Shown here one piece after another: positions 25,888 to 35,943 of a stretch of 64,000 nucleotides of DNA. How positions within the stretch are numbered: position 1 is the first letter of the stretch; each line of letters begins with the position of its first letter. The DNA lies in contig NZ_JBEZFP010000008.1 of assembly GCF_040649515.1 (NCBI RefSeq), positions 54,922 through 118,921 on the forward strand, written 5' to 3'. The stretch is from Yinghuangia elevatio. GTDB lineage: Bacteria > Actinomycetota > Actinomycetes > Streptomycetales > Streptomycetaceae. The notes below the pieces were generated by a model, which saw only the letters and a list, made by a program, of their open reading frames with translations, was not told the DNA's origin and searched no databases. A program made the position numbers and the translations under genes.

Positions 25888-27336
25888 TCAGTCGGTGCCG
25901 GACTCCATTGCGGCGCGGTCGAGCAGCGCCTCTTCGTCCGAGACCTCGCCGCGGGACGCGATCGCCTGGGCGTCCCCCTTGTCCATGGCGCCGATCAGGC
26001 CGGTCGAGGCGGCCTGTGCCGCGCCGATCGGCGTCGGGTGGTCGGTGCCGACCAGGCCCAGGCCCGCGTACTGCTCGAGCCGCGCGCGGGAGTCGGCGAT
26101 GTCCAGGTTCCGCATGGTGAGCTGGCCGATACGGTCCACCGGGCCGAACGCCGAATCCTCGGTCCGCTCCATGGAGAGTTTGTCCGGGTGGTAGCTGAGC
26201 GCGGGGCCCCGGGTGTCGAGCACCGAGTAGTCCTCGCCGCGCCGCAGCCGGACGGTCACCTCGCCGGTGATCGCCGTGCCGACCCACCGCTGCAGGGACT
26301 CCCGCACCATGAGCGCCTGCGGGTCCAGCCACCGGCCCTCGTACAGCAGGCGGCCCAGCCGGCGGCCCTCGTTGTGGTACGCGGCGACCGTGTCCTCGTT
26401 GTGGGTCGCGTTGAGCAGGCGCTCGTAGACGATGTGCAGCAGCGCCATGCCCGGCGCCTCGTAGATGCCGCGGCTCTTGGCCTCGATCACCCGGTTCTCG
26501 ATCTGGTCGGACATGCCGAGGCCGTGCCGGCCGCCGATCGCGTTGGCCTCCATGACTAGGTCGACCGCGGAGGCGAACTCCTTGCCGTTGATGCTGACCG
26601 GACGGCCTTGGACGAAGCCGACGGTCACGTCCTCCGCGGCGATCGATACCGACGGGTCCCAGAACCGCACGCCCATGATCGGCTCGACCGTCTCGATGCC
26701 GGTGTCGAGGTGCTCGAGGATCTTCGCCTCGTGCGTGGCACCCCAGATGTTGGCGTCGGTCGAGTAGGCCTTCTCGGTGGAGTCCCGGTAGGGCAGCCCG
26801 TGCTCGAGCAGCCACTCGGACATCTCCTTGCGGCCGCCGAGCTCCGTCACGAAGTCCGCGTCCAGCCAAGGCTTGTAGATGCGCAGGTGCGGGTTGGCGA
26901 GCAGCCCGTAGCGGTAGAACCGCTCGATGTCGTTGCCCTTGAAGGTGGAGCCGTCGCCCCAGATCTGCACCCGGTCCTCGAGCATCGCCCGCACCAGCAG
27001 CGTGCCGGTCACGGCACGGCCCAGCGGAGTGGTGTTGAAGTAGGGACGCCCGCCGGACCTGATGTGGAACGCGCCGCACGCGAGCGCGGCGAGGCCCTCC
27101 TCGACCAGCGCGGCACGGCAGTCGACGAGTCGCGCGATCTCGGCGCCGTAGGTGGAGGCGCGGCCGGGCACGGACGTGATGTCGGGCTCGTCGTACTGCC
27201 CGATGTCGGCGGTGTACGTGCAGGGGATGGCGCCCTTGGCGCGCATCCAGGCGACGGCGACCGAGGTGTCGAGCCCGCCCGAGAAGGCGATGCCTACGCG
27301 CTCTCCGGTGGGAAGGGAGGTGAGGACCTTGGACAT
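25888..27336 (-). CDS. argG: Argininosuccinate synthase
   Basis: A 482-residue enzyme joining citrulline and aspartate with ATP to argininosuccinate, the penultimate step of arginine synthesis. The PP-loop ATP motif is FSGGLDTS at 18-25, with the following YTADIGQYDEPDI and a long C-terminal domain. Length and the N terminus MSKVLTSLP place it in the E. coli-like type 2 subgroup rather than the shorter type of about 400 residues. The start at ATG 27336 is supported by that N terminus; the open frame upstream is not coding. It stands alone, away from other arg genes, with ARG-box-like half-sites directly upstream. Confidence 0.95.
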   Translation of the reverse strand: MSKVLTSLPTGERVGIAFSGGLDTSVAVAWMRAKGAIPCTYTADIGQYDEPDITSVPGRASTYGAEIARLVDCRAALVEEGLAALACGAFHIRSGGRPYFNTTPLGRAVTGTLLVRAMLEDRVQIWGDGSTFKGNDIERFYRYGLLANPHLRIYKPWLDADFVTELGGRKEMSEWLLEHGLPYRDSTEKAYSTDANIWGATHEAKILEHLDTGIETVEPIMGVRFWDPSVSIAAEDVTVGFVQGRPVSINGKEFASAVDLVMEANAIGGRHGLGMSDQIENRVIEAKSRGIYEAPGMALLHIVYERLLNATHNEDTVAAYHNEGRRLGRLLYEGRWLDPQALMVRESLQRWVGTAITGEVTVRLRRGEDYSVLDTRGPALSYHPDKLSMERTEDSAFGPVDRIGQLTMRNLDIADSRARLEQYAGLGLVGTDHPTPIGAAQAASTGLIGAMDKGDAQAIASRGEVSDEEALLDRAAMESGTD

Positions 27337-27344
27337 GGCAAGAC

Positions 27345-27370
27345 TATGCACCAGCCCGTATGAATATGCA
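27345..27370 (-). promoter_or_regulatory. Candidate ArgR (ARG-box) half-sites
   Basis: Two TATGCA hexamers (27345-27350 and 27365-27370) exactly 20 bp apart, the second abutted by TATGAA (27359-27364), lie 9-34 bp upstream of the argG start. ArgR boxes consist of similar AT-rich half-sites at helical spacing. Confidence 0.5.
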
Positions 27371-27405
27371 AGGCCGCAGGTTGGGGCCGCGTATTCGGGT
27401 CGGGC

Positions 27406-27432
27406 CGCCTGATCGGGCGGCCCGATCAGGCG
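27406..27432. other. Hairpin upstream of argG
   Basis: Perfect 12-bp stem (27406-27417 with 27421-27432) with a 3-nt loop, 70-96 bp upstream of argG. It could be a terminator for opposing transcription, an operator or, if transcribed, a leader structure. Confidence 0.5.
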
Positions 27433-27436
27433 CGAC

Positions 27437-27781
27437 GTCATTTGTACCCGAGAGGGTGAAAAGGCCGGGCGTGTCCGCGGCGTACGCGGTTGCCGGACGC
27501 ACAGCTGCGCCGCGCTCGCGCAAGCGCCCGTCCGTACGTCCGCCAGAGGCGGATTGGGACGGTCAGTGCGGCGGTATTCGACGCTGTTTGCGAAACCGGT
27601 GAGAGTCCCGATGAGTTCGCCCGGTAGTGCGAACAAGCGGCGTGTTTTCCGGAAAGAGCAGAAGCGCCGGAGCGCTTGGTCGATGCCTTCCCCGAAGTCC
27701 CCCGAGCGCGGCGCTTACCGGGCCTTTACGCTCCGTAGATCTATGCTGACCAGGGAGAACCCTGGCCTTGTGTACCTGATG
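27437..27781. other. Intergenic region between argG leader and tRNA-Arg
   Basis: No gene seen. A short stem CCAGGG-AGAA-CCCTGG (27750-27765) lies 16 bp beyond the tRNA 3' end and may be its terminator. Confidence 0.4.
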
Positions 27782-27854
27782 TGCCCCCGGCAGGAATCGA
27801 ACCTGCGACCAAGCGCTTAGAAGGCGCCTGCTCTGTCCGCTGAGCTACGGGGGC
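27782..27854 (-). tRNA. tRNA-Arg (anticodon TCT)
   Basis: A 73-nt cloverleaf on the minus strand: acceptor stem GCCCCCG/CGGGGGC with discriminator A, D arm with AGCTCAG...GA, anticodon loop CTTCTAA giving anticodon TCT (reads AGA/AGG), and T arm GCAGG-TTCGATT-CCTGC. CCA is not encoded. AGA and AGG are rare codons in such a GC-rich genome, so this decodes a minor arginine box. Confidence 0.95.
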
Positions 27855-28099
27855 TGGGGCGATTGAGGATCATGCACGGGATCCGGCCGCGGCACAACAC
27901 AATAGAGCCGCTTGCCGTTGGTACTGCCCACGCCGCCGCGACCGTTACCTGATCAGACGCAGTTGGCGGCCAGAATGTGATCAGGCGGGTTCCGGTTCCT
28001 GGCAAAACGGACACGGTCGGTCGTGGGAGGTGCGACGGCCGGTTCCGGATGGACCGGCTCCGCCCGGTCATGGCCAACCACCTGCGAGGACGTACACAA

Positions 28100-29173
28100 A
28101 TGAACGGCACCAGGCCGCTGCGCGCGGCGCTCATCGGGTACGGGCTGGGCGGCGCCGCGTTTCACGCGCCGTTCCTGGAGGCTCTGCCGGACTTCGAGTT
28201 GGCCGCCGTCGTCACCGGCAACCCGGAGCGGGCCTCGGCGGTGCGCGAGCGGTACGGCGACGGCGTCGAGATCGTCGCCGCGGCCACCGAGCTGTTCGAC
28301 CGCTCCGACGAGTTCGACCTCGCCGTGGTGACGGTGCCGAACCGGTTCCACGCCCCCTTCGCGCGCGAGGCGCTGGAGGCCGGCCTCCACGTGGTGGTGG
28401 ACAAGCCGTTCGCCGGAAGTGCCGCCGCGGGACGGGAGTTGGCCGCACTGGCCGAGGCGCGCGGGCGGACTCTGTGCGTGTTTCAGAACCGGCGTTGGGA
28501 CGGTGACTTCCGTACGGTGCGCCGCTTGGTGGCCGACGGTGAACTCGGCGACGTCCTGCGCTTCGAATCACGATTTGAGCGGTGGCGGCCGCAGCCCGCG
28601 CTGGGCGGCTGGAAGGAGGACGCCGATCCGGCCGCGCTCGGCGGCATCCTGTTCGACCTCGGCAGCCACCTCGTCGACCAGGCCGTCGCGTTGTTCGGAC
28701 GCCCCGAGCGTGTGTACGCCGAACTCGACCTGAGCCGTCCGGGCGTCGCCGTCGACGACGACTCCTTCGTGGCGCTGACTCACGCGGGCGGTGTGCGCTC
28801 GCATTTGTGGATGAGCGCAACCGCCGCCGACATCGGCCCGCGGTTTCGGGTGCTGGGCAGCAAGGCGGCGTACGTGAAGTACGGCATGGACGTCCAGGAG
28901 GCCGCCCTGCGCGCCGGCACCACGCCCGACGCGCCGGACTGGGGTGAGGAGCCGGCCGAGGCGTGGGGGAAGGTCGGCACGCCGGACGACGCCCGCCCGT
29001 TGCGCACGATGCCCGGCGCCTACCAGGACTTCTACCGGGGGGTCGCGGCGACGCTGCGCGAGGGTGCGCCCTCTCCGGTACCGCTGGCCGAGTCGATCGC
29101 CGTTCTGGAGGTCATCGAGGCCGCACGGCAGTCGTCGCGTGAGGGTGTGGTCGTGTCGCTGCCCCCCGCGTGA
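28100..29173 (+). CDS. Gfo/Idh/MocA-family oxidoreductase
   Basis: A 357-residue NAD(P)-dependent oxidoreductase. The N-terminal Rossmann fold has GYGLGG near residue 14 and VVVDKPFAGS, the family's EKP motif in DKP form; the C-terminal alpha/beta domain has GGILFDLGSHLVDQA with the usual catalytic Asp-xxx-His. Substrates in the family are sugars, inositols or biliverdin-like compounds and cannot be predicted. Start at ATG 28100. Transcribed alone. Confidence 0.9.
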   Translation: MNGTRPLRAALIGYGLGGAAFHAPFLEALPDFELAAVVTGNPERASAVRERYGDGVEIVAAATELFDRSDEFDLAVVTVPNRFHAPFAREALEAGLHVVVDKPFAGSAAAGRELAALAEARGRTLCVFQNRRWDGDFRTVRRLVADGELGDVLRFESRFERWRPQPALGGWKEDADPAALGGILFDLGSHLVDQAVALFGRPERVYAELDLSRPGVAVDDDSFVALTHAGGVRSHLWMSATAADIGPRFRVLGSKAAYVKYGMDVQEAALRAGTTPDAPDWGEEPAEAWGKVGTPDDARPLRTMPGAYQDFYRGVAATLREGAPSPVPLAESIAVLEVIEAARQSSREGVVVSLPPA

Positions 29174-29205
29174 CCCGCCACGCGCAGGACGCGCCGCGAG
29201 ATGCT

Positions 29206-29242
29206 GCGTGGGCGTGAGCGTGGGCGTGGGCGTGGAGCGTGG
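29206..29242. repeat. Hexamer tandem repeat GCGTGG
   Basis: Five contiguous GCGTGG/A units (29206-29235) plus one after a 1-bp interruption, 33 bp past the oxidoreductase stop codon. Confidence 0.8.
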
Positions 29243-29365
29243 GTGCGGTCAGGGCGGTTGTTGCGGCGGCCCGGGACAGGCGCGCGTGAGGCCGGTGGCA
29301 TGCGTGCACAGCGCGTCACCGAAACGGCTGGGTGATTTTCCCCGATAACTGGGGATTGTGCAGTC

Positions 29366-29394
29366 GTGGTGATGACGTGGTGATGACGTGGTGA
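29366..29394. repeat. 11-bp tandem repeat over the dynamin-like gene start
   Basis: About 2.6 copies of GTGGTGATGAC run into the start codon at 29388, creating several candidate GTG/ATG starts in different frames. No clear ribosome site is seen before any of them. Confidence 0.75.
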
Positions 29395-31070
29395 GCCGCG
29401 CGAGCGCAGGACTGTCCGCGGCGGCGGCCCGGCTGCGGGACGAGGCCGCCGACCTGCCTCTGCCGCTTGACCTGCCGGGTGCCGGTGAGGCCCGGCGTAC
29501 GCGCACCGAACTGGTCTCCCAGCTCGACGACTACGTCCTGCCGCGCCTACGACACCCCGAGGCGCCGCTGCTCGCGGTCGTCGGGGGATCGACGGGGGCA
29601 GGCCGCTCGACCCTGGTGAACTCGCTGGTGGGTCGCGAGGTCAGTCCGGTGGGCGTCCTGCGCCCGACCACGCGCGTACCGGTCCTCGTGTGCCGCGCGG
29701 CCGACCGCCGCTGGTTCTCCGGCACGCGTGTGCTCCCCGGTCTGCGCCGCGCCGCCCGTCCGACACGGGCGGCCGGTGAGGGGCCGGCCCTGGTGCTCCG
29801 GGTCGACGACCGCGTGCCGCAGGGGCTGGCGGTCCTCGACATCCCCGACATCGACTCGGTCGACGGCGCCAACCGTGCGCTCGCGGTACGCCTGCTGGGT
29901 GCCGCGGACATCTGGCTGTTCGTCACGACGGCGGCGCGCTACGCGGACGCCGTGCCGTGGCGGTTGCTGCAGGTCGCGCGGGAGCGCACCGCCGAGATCG
30001 CGGTGGTGCTCAACCGGGTGCCGGATGGCGACCTCGGCGAGATCCGCCCGCACTTCGAGGCGCTGCTCGGCGGCGCGGGACTCGGCGGCGTACCGCTGTT
30101 CGCACTTCCGGAGACGACTCTCGTCGGCCGCATGCTGACGCGGGATCAGATCGCACCCGTCCGTGCCTGGCTGTACGACCGGGCGATGCATGCCGATACG
30201 CGCGAGACGGCCGTACGTCGGACACTCGGCGGCGTTCTGGGCAGCCTTCCCGACCGTGCCGATGCACTGGGCCGGGCCGCGGGGCGGCAGCACGAGGCGG
30301 CCGGTGCGCTCGCGGTGTGCGTGGACCGCGCGTACGCCGCCGCGCGCCGGTATGTCGACGGAGCGCTGCGCGGCGGCTCGGTCCTCACCGGCGACGTGCT
30401 CGCGCACTGGCGGGCCTGGGTGTCGGCGGGCCTGCCCGAATCCGGCGTGCCGGAACTGGAAGCGGCGCTGGTGGAAGGCGTCGAGAGCCTGTTCCGCGAC
30501 GTCGCCGAGCGCGCCGCCGGGCTCACGTCGACGTGCTGGCGCGGCAGACCGGGCGGCCTCGCCCTGGTCGACGACCGGACCCCCGGCGGCGCGACGGGGT
30601 CGGGGGACGTTGGGGCTGCTGGGTCCGAGGCTGGGGCCGAGATCGACACGACGGCAGACCCGCGCGCGGCGGCGGCCCGTGCGGCGGCCGAGTGGCGCGC
30701 GGAGGCGGTGGCGCGAGTGGCCGCCGGCCTACCTGATGGGGCGTCAGGACGGGCGCGGGCAGGCGTACTTCTGATGACCGCGGCGCTCGGCTATGACGCG
30801 GACACGGACACGGGCGCCGGTGGCCACTCTGCCGGCGACACGACTGACTCCGACGCCTCAGGCGGGAGTGAGGCGGCCACGCAGGCGCGTGCGGCTCTTT
30901 CGGCAGCTCTCGCCGCCGAGATGGAGCCTTTGCGCGCGTCGGTGCGCGGTCGGGCCGCGCAGCTGCTCGACGCCCAGCGGGATGTGCACATGCGCACTGT
31001 CCGGGCACTGCGCACCGTGCCCGGCGACCGGCTGGGCGCGGCGACGGACGCGATGAGGAGGGCCGGATGA
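29388..31070 (+). CDS. Dynamin-like GTPase A (P-loop Lys replaced by Arg)
   Basis: A 560-residue GTPase-fold protein starting at GTG 29388. The P-loop reads GSTGAGRST (67-75) with R73 where GTPases have Lys; the G3 element is LDIPDIDSVDG, and the G4 NKxD position reads NRVP, lacking the Asp. A long helical C-terminal part rich in Ala and Arg follows, without an obvious membrane segment. Its stop overlaps the next GTPase by 4 bp. The pair resembles streptomycete DynA/DynB, which stabilise FtsZ rings at sporulation septa. The motif changes suggest weak or no GTP hydrolysis by this partner. Confidence 0.8.
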   Translation: MVSRASAGLSAAAARLRDEAADLPLPLDLPGAGEARRTRTELVSQLDDYVLPRLRHPEAPLLAVVGGSTGAGRSTLVNSLVGREVSPVGVLRPTTRVPVLVCRAADRRWFSGTRVLPGLRRAARPTRAAGEGPALVLRVDDRVPQGLAVLDIPDIDSVDGANRALAVRLLGAADIWLFVTTAARYADAVPWRLLQVARERTAEIAVVLNRVPDGDLGEIRPHFEALLGGAGLGGVPLFALPETTLVGRMLTRDQIAPVRAWLYDRAMHADTRETAVRRTLGGVLGSLPDRADALGRAAGRQHEAAGALAVCVDRAYAAARRYVDGALRGGSVLTGDVLAHWRAWVSAGLPESGVPELEAALVEGVESLFRDVAERAAGLTSTCWRGRPGGLALVDDRTPGGATGSGDVGAAGSEAGAEIDTTADPRAAAARAAAEWRAEAVARVAAGLPDGASGRARAGVLLMTAALGYDADTDTGAGGHSAGDTTDSDASGGSEAATQARAALSAALAAEMEPLRASVRGRAAQLLDAQRDVHMRTVRALRTVPGDRLGAATDAMRRAG

Positions 31071-32710
31071 GCGGGGCGGCCGAACGCTTCGGCTCCGGGC
31101 CGTACGCCGGTCATGACTACGGGACCGCGGAGGAGCCTTCGCGCGTGCTCGCACGGCTGTCCGCACTCGACCGGATGACCGTCGCGGCGGAAGGCCGCAT
31201 GGCCGCGGAACACCTCGCCGAAGTACGCGCGTTGCTCGACCGTGCGGACGCGCGGCTGCGTACCGCACCGCAACACGCCGTCGTCGCACTCGCGGGCGGC
31301 ACCGGGTCCGGCAAGTCCTCGTTGTTCAACGCGCTGATCGGCCTCGATCTGTCGCGGACCGGGGCGCGCCGACCGACGACGGACACCGCGCTGGCCTGTG
31401 CGTGGGACCCCGAGAGCGCCCGGCCGCTGCTCGACTTGTTGGGCCTGCCGCACTCCCGACAGATTCCGCGACACGGCGCACTCGACGACACGGGCCCGCT
31501 GCAAGACCCGGTGTTGTCCCGCCTCGTCGTCGTCGACCTGCCCGACCACGACTCCGTGGAGACCGGGCACCGCGACGAGGTCGACCGGTTCGTCGCCGCG
31601 GCCGACCATCTGATCTGGGTGCTCGATCCGCAGAAGTACGCGGACGCCGCCGTCCACGAACGCTACTTGCGCGCGTTGGCCCGGCACGGCGACGTGATGA
31701 CCGTCGTGCTGAACCAGGTCGACCGGCTGCCCGAAGGCGGCGCCGACGACTGCCTTGCCGACCTGCGGCGCCTACTGGCCGCCGACGGGCTGCCGGACGT
31801 ACGGCTCGTCGCGACATCGGCGGTCACCGGCGAAGGGGTGCGCGAACTGCGCGACATCGTCACGGCCGTCGCCGCGGGCCGCCGCGCCGCAATCCTGCGT
31901 CTGGCGGCGGATCTCGACCACATCACCGAAGAGATCGACCCCGAGTTCACCGGCGTGGTGCCGGGCGCCGAACCCGTATCCGGACAGGTACGCGCGGAAC
32001 TGCTCAAGGGCCTGGGCACGGCGGCGGGCCTCGGCGCGGTCGCGGCCGTGTCCGCCGCCTCGCCTGTCGCCGCGTCGGCGAGCACGGCGGGCCGGGCGGT
32101 CCGGACGGGCGCCGGTGGGCCTCGACGACGGGTGCCGGTGCAGACGCACCGGGTGGACTTGGCCGTACGCGGGGCCGCCGCCCAGCTGACGCGCGGTCTT
32201 CCGGAGCCGTGGGCGGCGCAGGTACGCCGTGCGCTCGGCCGCGGCGCGCAGCGTGTGCCGGCCGCGTTGGAGGCCGAACTGTCGACGGCGTCGGACGCGT
32301 CTGGACCACCTGGAGTGCCGGGACTGCCAGGTCTGACCGGCTTGCCCGCCAAGGTGCGTGTGGCCGCCGTGGTCCGCTGGGTGGGCGTGGCACTGGCGTG
32401 CCTCGGGATTGCCGGTATCGCCCTGGCCCTGGCCGGCGTAGAGCCGGTGGGCCCCTGGAACGGCTGGTACGCGGCGCTCCTGCCGCTGCTCGTCGGCATC
32501 GTGTCGGCGGTGTGCGCGACGTACGCCGAGCAGTCGTGGCGTATCGACACCGCGCGGGAGCGGCAGGCGGCGGCCGAACGGCAGCTCGCCGACCGGGTCG
32601 CCGACGTGGTGGACGAGTACCTCGTGGAACCCGCCAACGGGGAACTCGAGCGCTATCGCGAGGCGCACGCGCTGTTCGTCGCCGCTCGCGAGCCATTGCA
32701 CGTCCGCTGA
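31067..32710 (+). CDS. Dynamin-like GTPase B with C-terminal membrane hairpin
   Basis: A 547-residue partner of the preceding GTPase. Intact P-loop GGTGSGKS at 77-84, G3 VDLPDHDS, G4 NQVDRL and TSAVTGEGV as G5-like. Two adjacent membrane segments lie near the C terminus (about 430-490), followed by a charged helical tail, as in bacterial dynamin-like proteins that act at the membrane. Translationally coupled (ATGA) to GTPase A. The tail-less ssb gene follows after 260 bp. Expected role: membrane remodelling or septum stabilisation in sporulating hyphae (inference from DynAB). Confidence 0.85.
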   Translation: MSGAAERFGSGPYAGHDYGTAEEPSRVLARLSALDRMTVAAEGRMAAEHLAEVRALLDRADARLRTAPQHAVVALAGGTGSGKSSLFNALIGLDLSRTGARRPTTDTALACAWDPESARPLLDLLGLPHSRQIPRHGALDDTGPLQDPVLSRLVVVDLPDHDSVETGHRDEVDRFVAAADHLIWVLDPQKYADAAVHERYLRALARHGDVMTVVLNQVDRLPEGGADDCLADLRRLLAADGLPDVRLVATSAVTGEGVRELRDIVTAVAAGRRAAILRLAADLDHITEEIDPEFTGVVPGAEPVSGQVRAELLKGLGTAAGLGAVAAVSAASPVAASASTAGRAVRTGAGGPRRRVPVQTHRVDLAVRGAAAQLTRGLPEPWAAQVRRALGRGAQRVPAALEAELSTASDASGPPGVPGLPGLTGLPAKVRVAAVVRWVGVALACLGIAGIALALAGVEPVGPWNGWYAALLPLLVGIVSAVCATYAEQSWRIDTARERQAAAERQLADRVADVVDEYLVEPANGELERYREAHALFVAAREPLHVR

Positions 32711-32735
32711 CGCCGCGCAAGCCACTTGCGCGATC

Positions 32736-32744
32736 TGTGGACGA
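32736..32744 (-). promoter_or_regulatory. DnaA-box-like site
   Basis: TCGTCCACA on the minus strand, one mismatch from the streptomycete DnaA box TTGTCCACA. The flanking ATCTGTGGAC is the exact inverse of bases at 32854-32863. Confidence 0.45.
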
Positions 32745-32851
32745 AGGGCCACCGTCCCGGGGGATGGCGCCGCACGATTCGAACGCCCGCTGCCGCCCCG
32801 CCGGGCGGATCCCTCGCCGATGCGTTCGACCGCGAGCCCCGCGACCGAAAG

Positions 32852-32860
32852 TTGTCCACA
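32852..32860 (+). promoter_or_regulatory. Consensus DnaA box upstream of ssb
   Basis: TTGTCCACA is the exact consensus DnaA box of Streptomyces, 111 bp before the ssb start. It is paired with an inverted copy (10 bp shared) 111 bp further upstream. Confidence 0.6.
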
Positions 32861-32970
32861 GATTCACGCCGGATGGCGATCCGGCACCCGGCGGTCGTGG
32901 ATCGTTGAGGCACGGCAACGCGACGCCGACCCGACCCAGCCGACGAACCGCACCCACCGGAGGCCCCGTC

Positions 32971-33402
32971 GTGAACGACACCTTTGTCACGCTCATCGGC
33001 AACGTCGTCAGTGAGGTACGCACGTCGGTCACCGGCAACGGCGTCCCCATGGCCAGGTTCCGGCTCGGCGTTTCGCCGCGCAGGTTCGACCGCGAGGCGA
33101 ACCAGTGGGTCAACCGCGAGTCCAGCTACTACACCGTGGTCGCGTGGCGGCGGCTGGCCGAGCACACCATGAGTTCGGTGGAGAAAGGGGATCCGCTGGT
33201 GGTCGCCGGCAGACTCTGCGTCCGCGAATGGCAGCGGGACGAGCGATGGCACACGAGCGTGGACGTCGAGGCGTATTCACTCGGCCACGATCTGGCACGG
33301 GGAACCTCGCAGTTCACGCGCGCCCCACGCCGGGAAAGCGACGCGGGTCACATCTCCGTGGCGCGCACCGAATCCGATTCGCCTCGGGCGCGTGCGGCGT
33401 AG
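32971..33402 (+). CDS. ssb: Single-stranded DNA-binding protein without acidic tail (SsbB-like)
   Basis: A 143-residue OB-fold SSB starting at GTG 32971 behind GGAGG. Core landmarks: TFVTLIGNVVSEV, GVPMARFRLG, SSYYTVVAWRRLAEH and GDPLVVAGRLCVREW. The C terminus ends in ARTESDSPRARAA and lacks the acidic DDDIPF-type tip that recruits replication and repair proteins. It therefore resembles the second SSB of Streptomyces (SsbB, linked to chromosome segregation in sporulation) and Rv2478c, not the replicative SSB. DnaA-box-like sites precede it. Confidence 0.9.
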   Translation: MNDTFVTLIGNVVSEVRTSVTGNGVPMARFRLGVSPRRFDREANQWVNRESSYYTVVAWRRLAEHTMSSVEKGDPLVVAGRLCVREWQRDERWHTSVDVEAYSLGHDLARGTSQFTRAPRRESDAGHISVARTESDSPRARAA

Positions 33403-33500
33403 GACACTCATGGGCGAGGCACGAATCGGCGCGGCCCAGGCGGGGGGCCTGAGCAGGCGTTCCGGGGGCGGGAATCGTCCGCCACCCGGGCAGCACGATG

Positions 33501-33524
33501 AATCAGCGGCCGAATCAGCGGCCG
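33501..33524. repeat. Two perfect 12-bp tandem repeats
   Basis: AATCAGCGGCCG occurs twice in a row in the ssb-ettA spacer (33403-33679), which otherwise has no gene. The same spacer is bracketed by two copies of TAGGACACTC (33400-33409 and 33632-33641). Confidence 0.8.
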
Positions 33525-33679
33525 TCGAGCCGTACGGCATCGCGGAACCCCTGTCCGGCAGGTACGGACTCCGGTGGTGTTCCGCCGCGGCCGTCGGTGT
33601 CCGGTCGGGTTCGCCCCCGCCCCGCGCCGCATAGGACACTCGTCCGGAGCGGATATCGACAGACCCTAGGATCGGGAGC

Positions 33680-35344
<1,665 letters not shown>

Positions 35345-35373
35345 CCCGGACGCCGACGCGGACAGTCCACGGC

Positions 35374-35394
35374 CTCCCCGCGTGTGCGGGGGAG
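35374..35394. terminator. Short hairpin after ettA, CRISPR-repeat-like
   Basis: Stem CTCCCCGC/GCGGGG(G)AG around GTGT, 30 bp after the ettA stop. In form and flanks (CCTCCCCGCG, GCGGGGGAGTTCC) it resembles a type I-E CRISPR repeat, but it is solitary. Most likely an ettA terminator. Confidence 0.5.
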
Positions 35395-35425
35395 TTCCAC
35401 CCACCCGTGGCTGACGCGGGCAGTC

Positions 35426-35478
35426 GGCCCCCGTCCCCGGTGCTCGCGCGAGCAACGCGAGGATTCGGGACGGGGGCC
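35426..35478. terminator. Large hairpin between ettA and the thioesterase gene
   Basis: A 12-bp outer stem (35426-35437 with 35467-35478) encloses the palindrome TGCTCGCGCGAGCA (35441-35454). Likely the main terminator of ettA, or a leader structure of the next gene, whose start is 50 bp downstream. Confidence 0.6.
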
Positions 35479-35527
35479 GCTCCGTGCGGCACCGTTCTCA
35501 CAAGCTCCGCCACAGAAAGGGCCAATC

Positions 35528-35935
35528 GTGGCCAGGCACGTGTACCAGGCGACTCTGCGGTGGTCCGACATGGACGCCTACCGGCACGTCAACAACGTCC
35601 AGTACCTCCGCTACCTGGAGGAGGCGCGCGTGGACATGATGTTCACACTCGGACAGCGCGAGGGTGCCAAGACCCTCGCGGAGGGCGTCGTGATCGCCCG
35701 GCACGAGATCGACTACCGCCACCCGCTCGTATGGCGGCCCGAGCCGATCCGCGTCGAGACCTGGGTGATGTCGATAAGGGCGGCGCAGTTCCAGCTGGCG
35801 TACGAAATCCTGGACGACGACCACGTCTACGCACGTGCCACGTCCGTCCTGGTGCCCTACGCGCTCGACGATCAGCGCCCGCGCCGGCTCAACCAGGACG
35901 AGCGGCGTTACCTCGAAGGCTTCCTGGAGGCCTGA
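35528..35935 (+). CDS. Hotdog-fold acyl-CoA thioesterase (4HBT family)
   Basis: A 135-residue single-domain thioesterase from GTG 35528 behind GAAAGG. The family active-site motif is clear: RWSDMDAYRHVNNVQYLRYLEEAR, with the catalytic Asp in SDMDAYRHVNN. It probably hydrolyses acyl-CoA esters in the cytosol; chain length is unknown. It sits between ettA and an unknown gene (8-bp gap), so it is likely co-transcribed with the latter. The position corresponds to Rv2475c in the mycobacterial block. Confidence 0.9.
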   Translation: MARHVYQATLRWSDMDAYRHVNNVQYLRYLEEARVDMMFTLGQREGAKTLAEGVVIARHEIDYRHPLVWRPEPIRVETWVMSIRAAQFQLAYEILDDDHVYARATSVLVPYALDDQRPRRLNQDERRYLEGFLEA

Positions 35936-35943
35936 CCACCACC

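Noticed and set aside
27554..27820. Small open frame reading into the tRNA-Arg gene
   Set aside because: The tRNA cloverleaf is unambiguous and the frame has no ribosome site or conserved features.
33400..33641. TAGGACACTC direct repeats as attachment sites of a small element
   Set aside because: The 222 bp between them carry no gene and no integrase is nearby; probably a local duplication or chance.
35374..35394. CRISPR array
   Set aside because: Only a single repeat-like hairpin, no second copy at spacer distance and no cas genes; listed as a terminator with a low-interest note.
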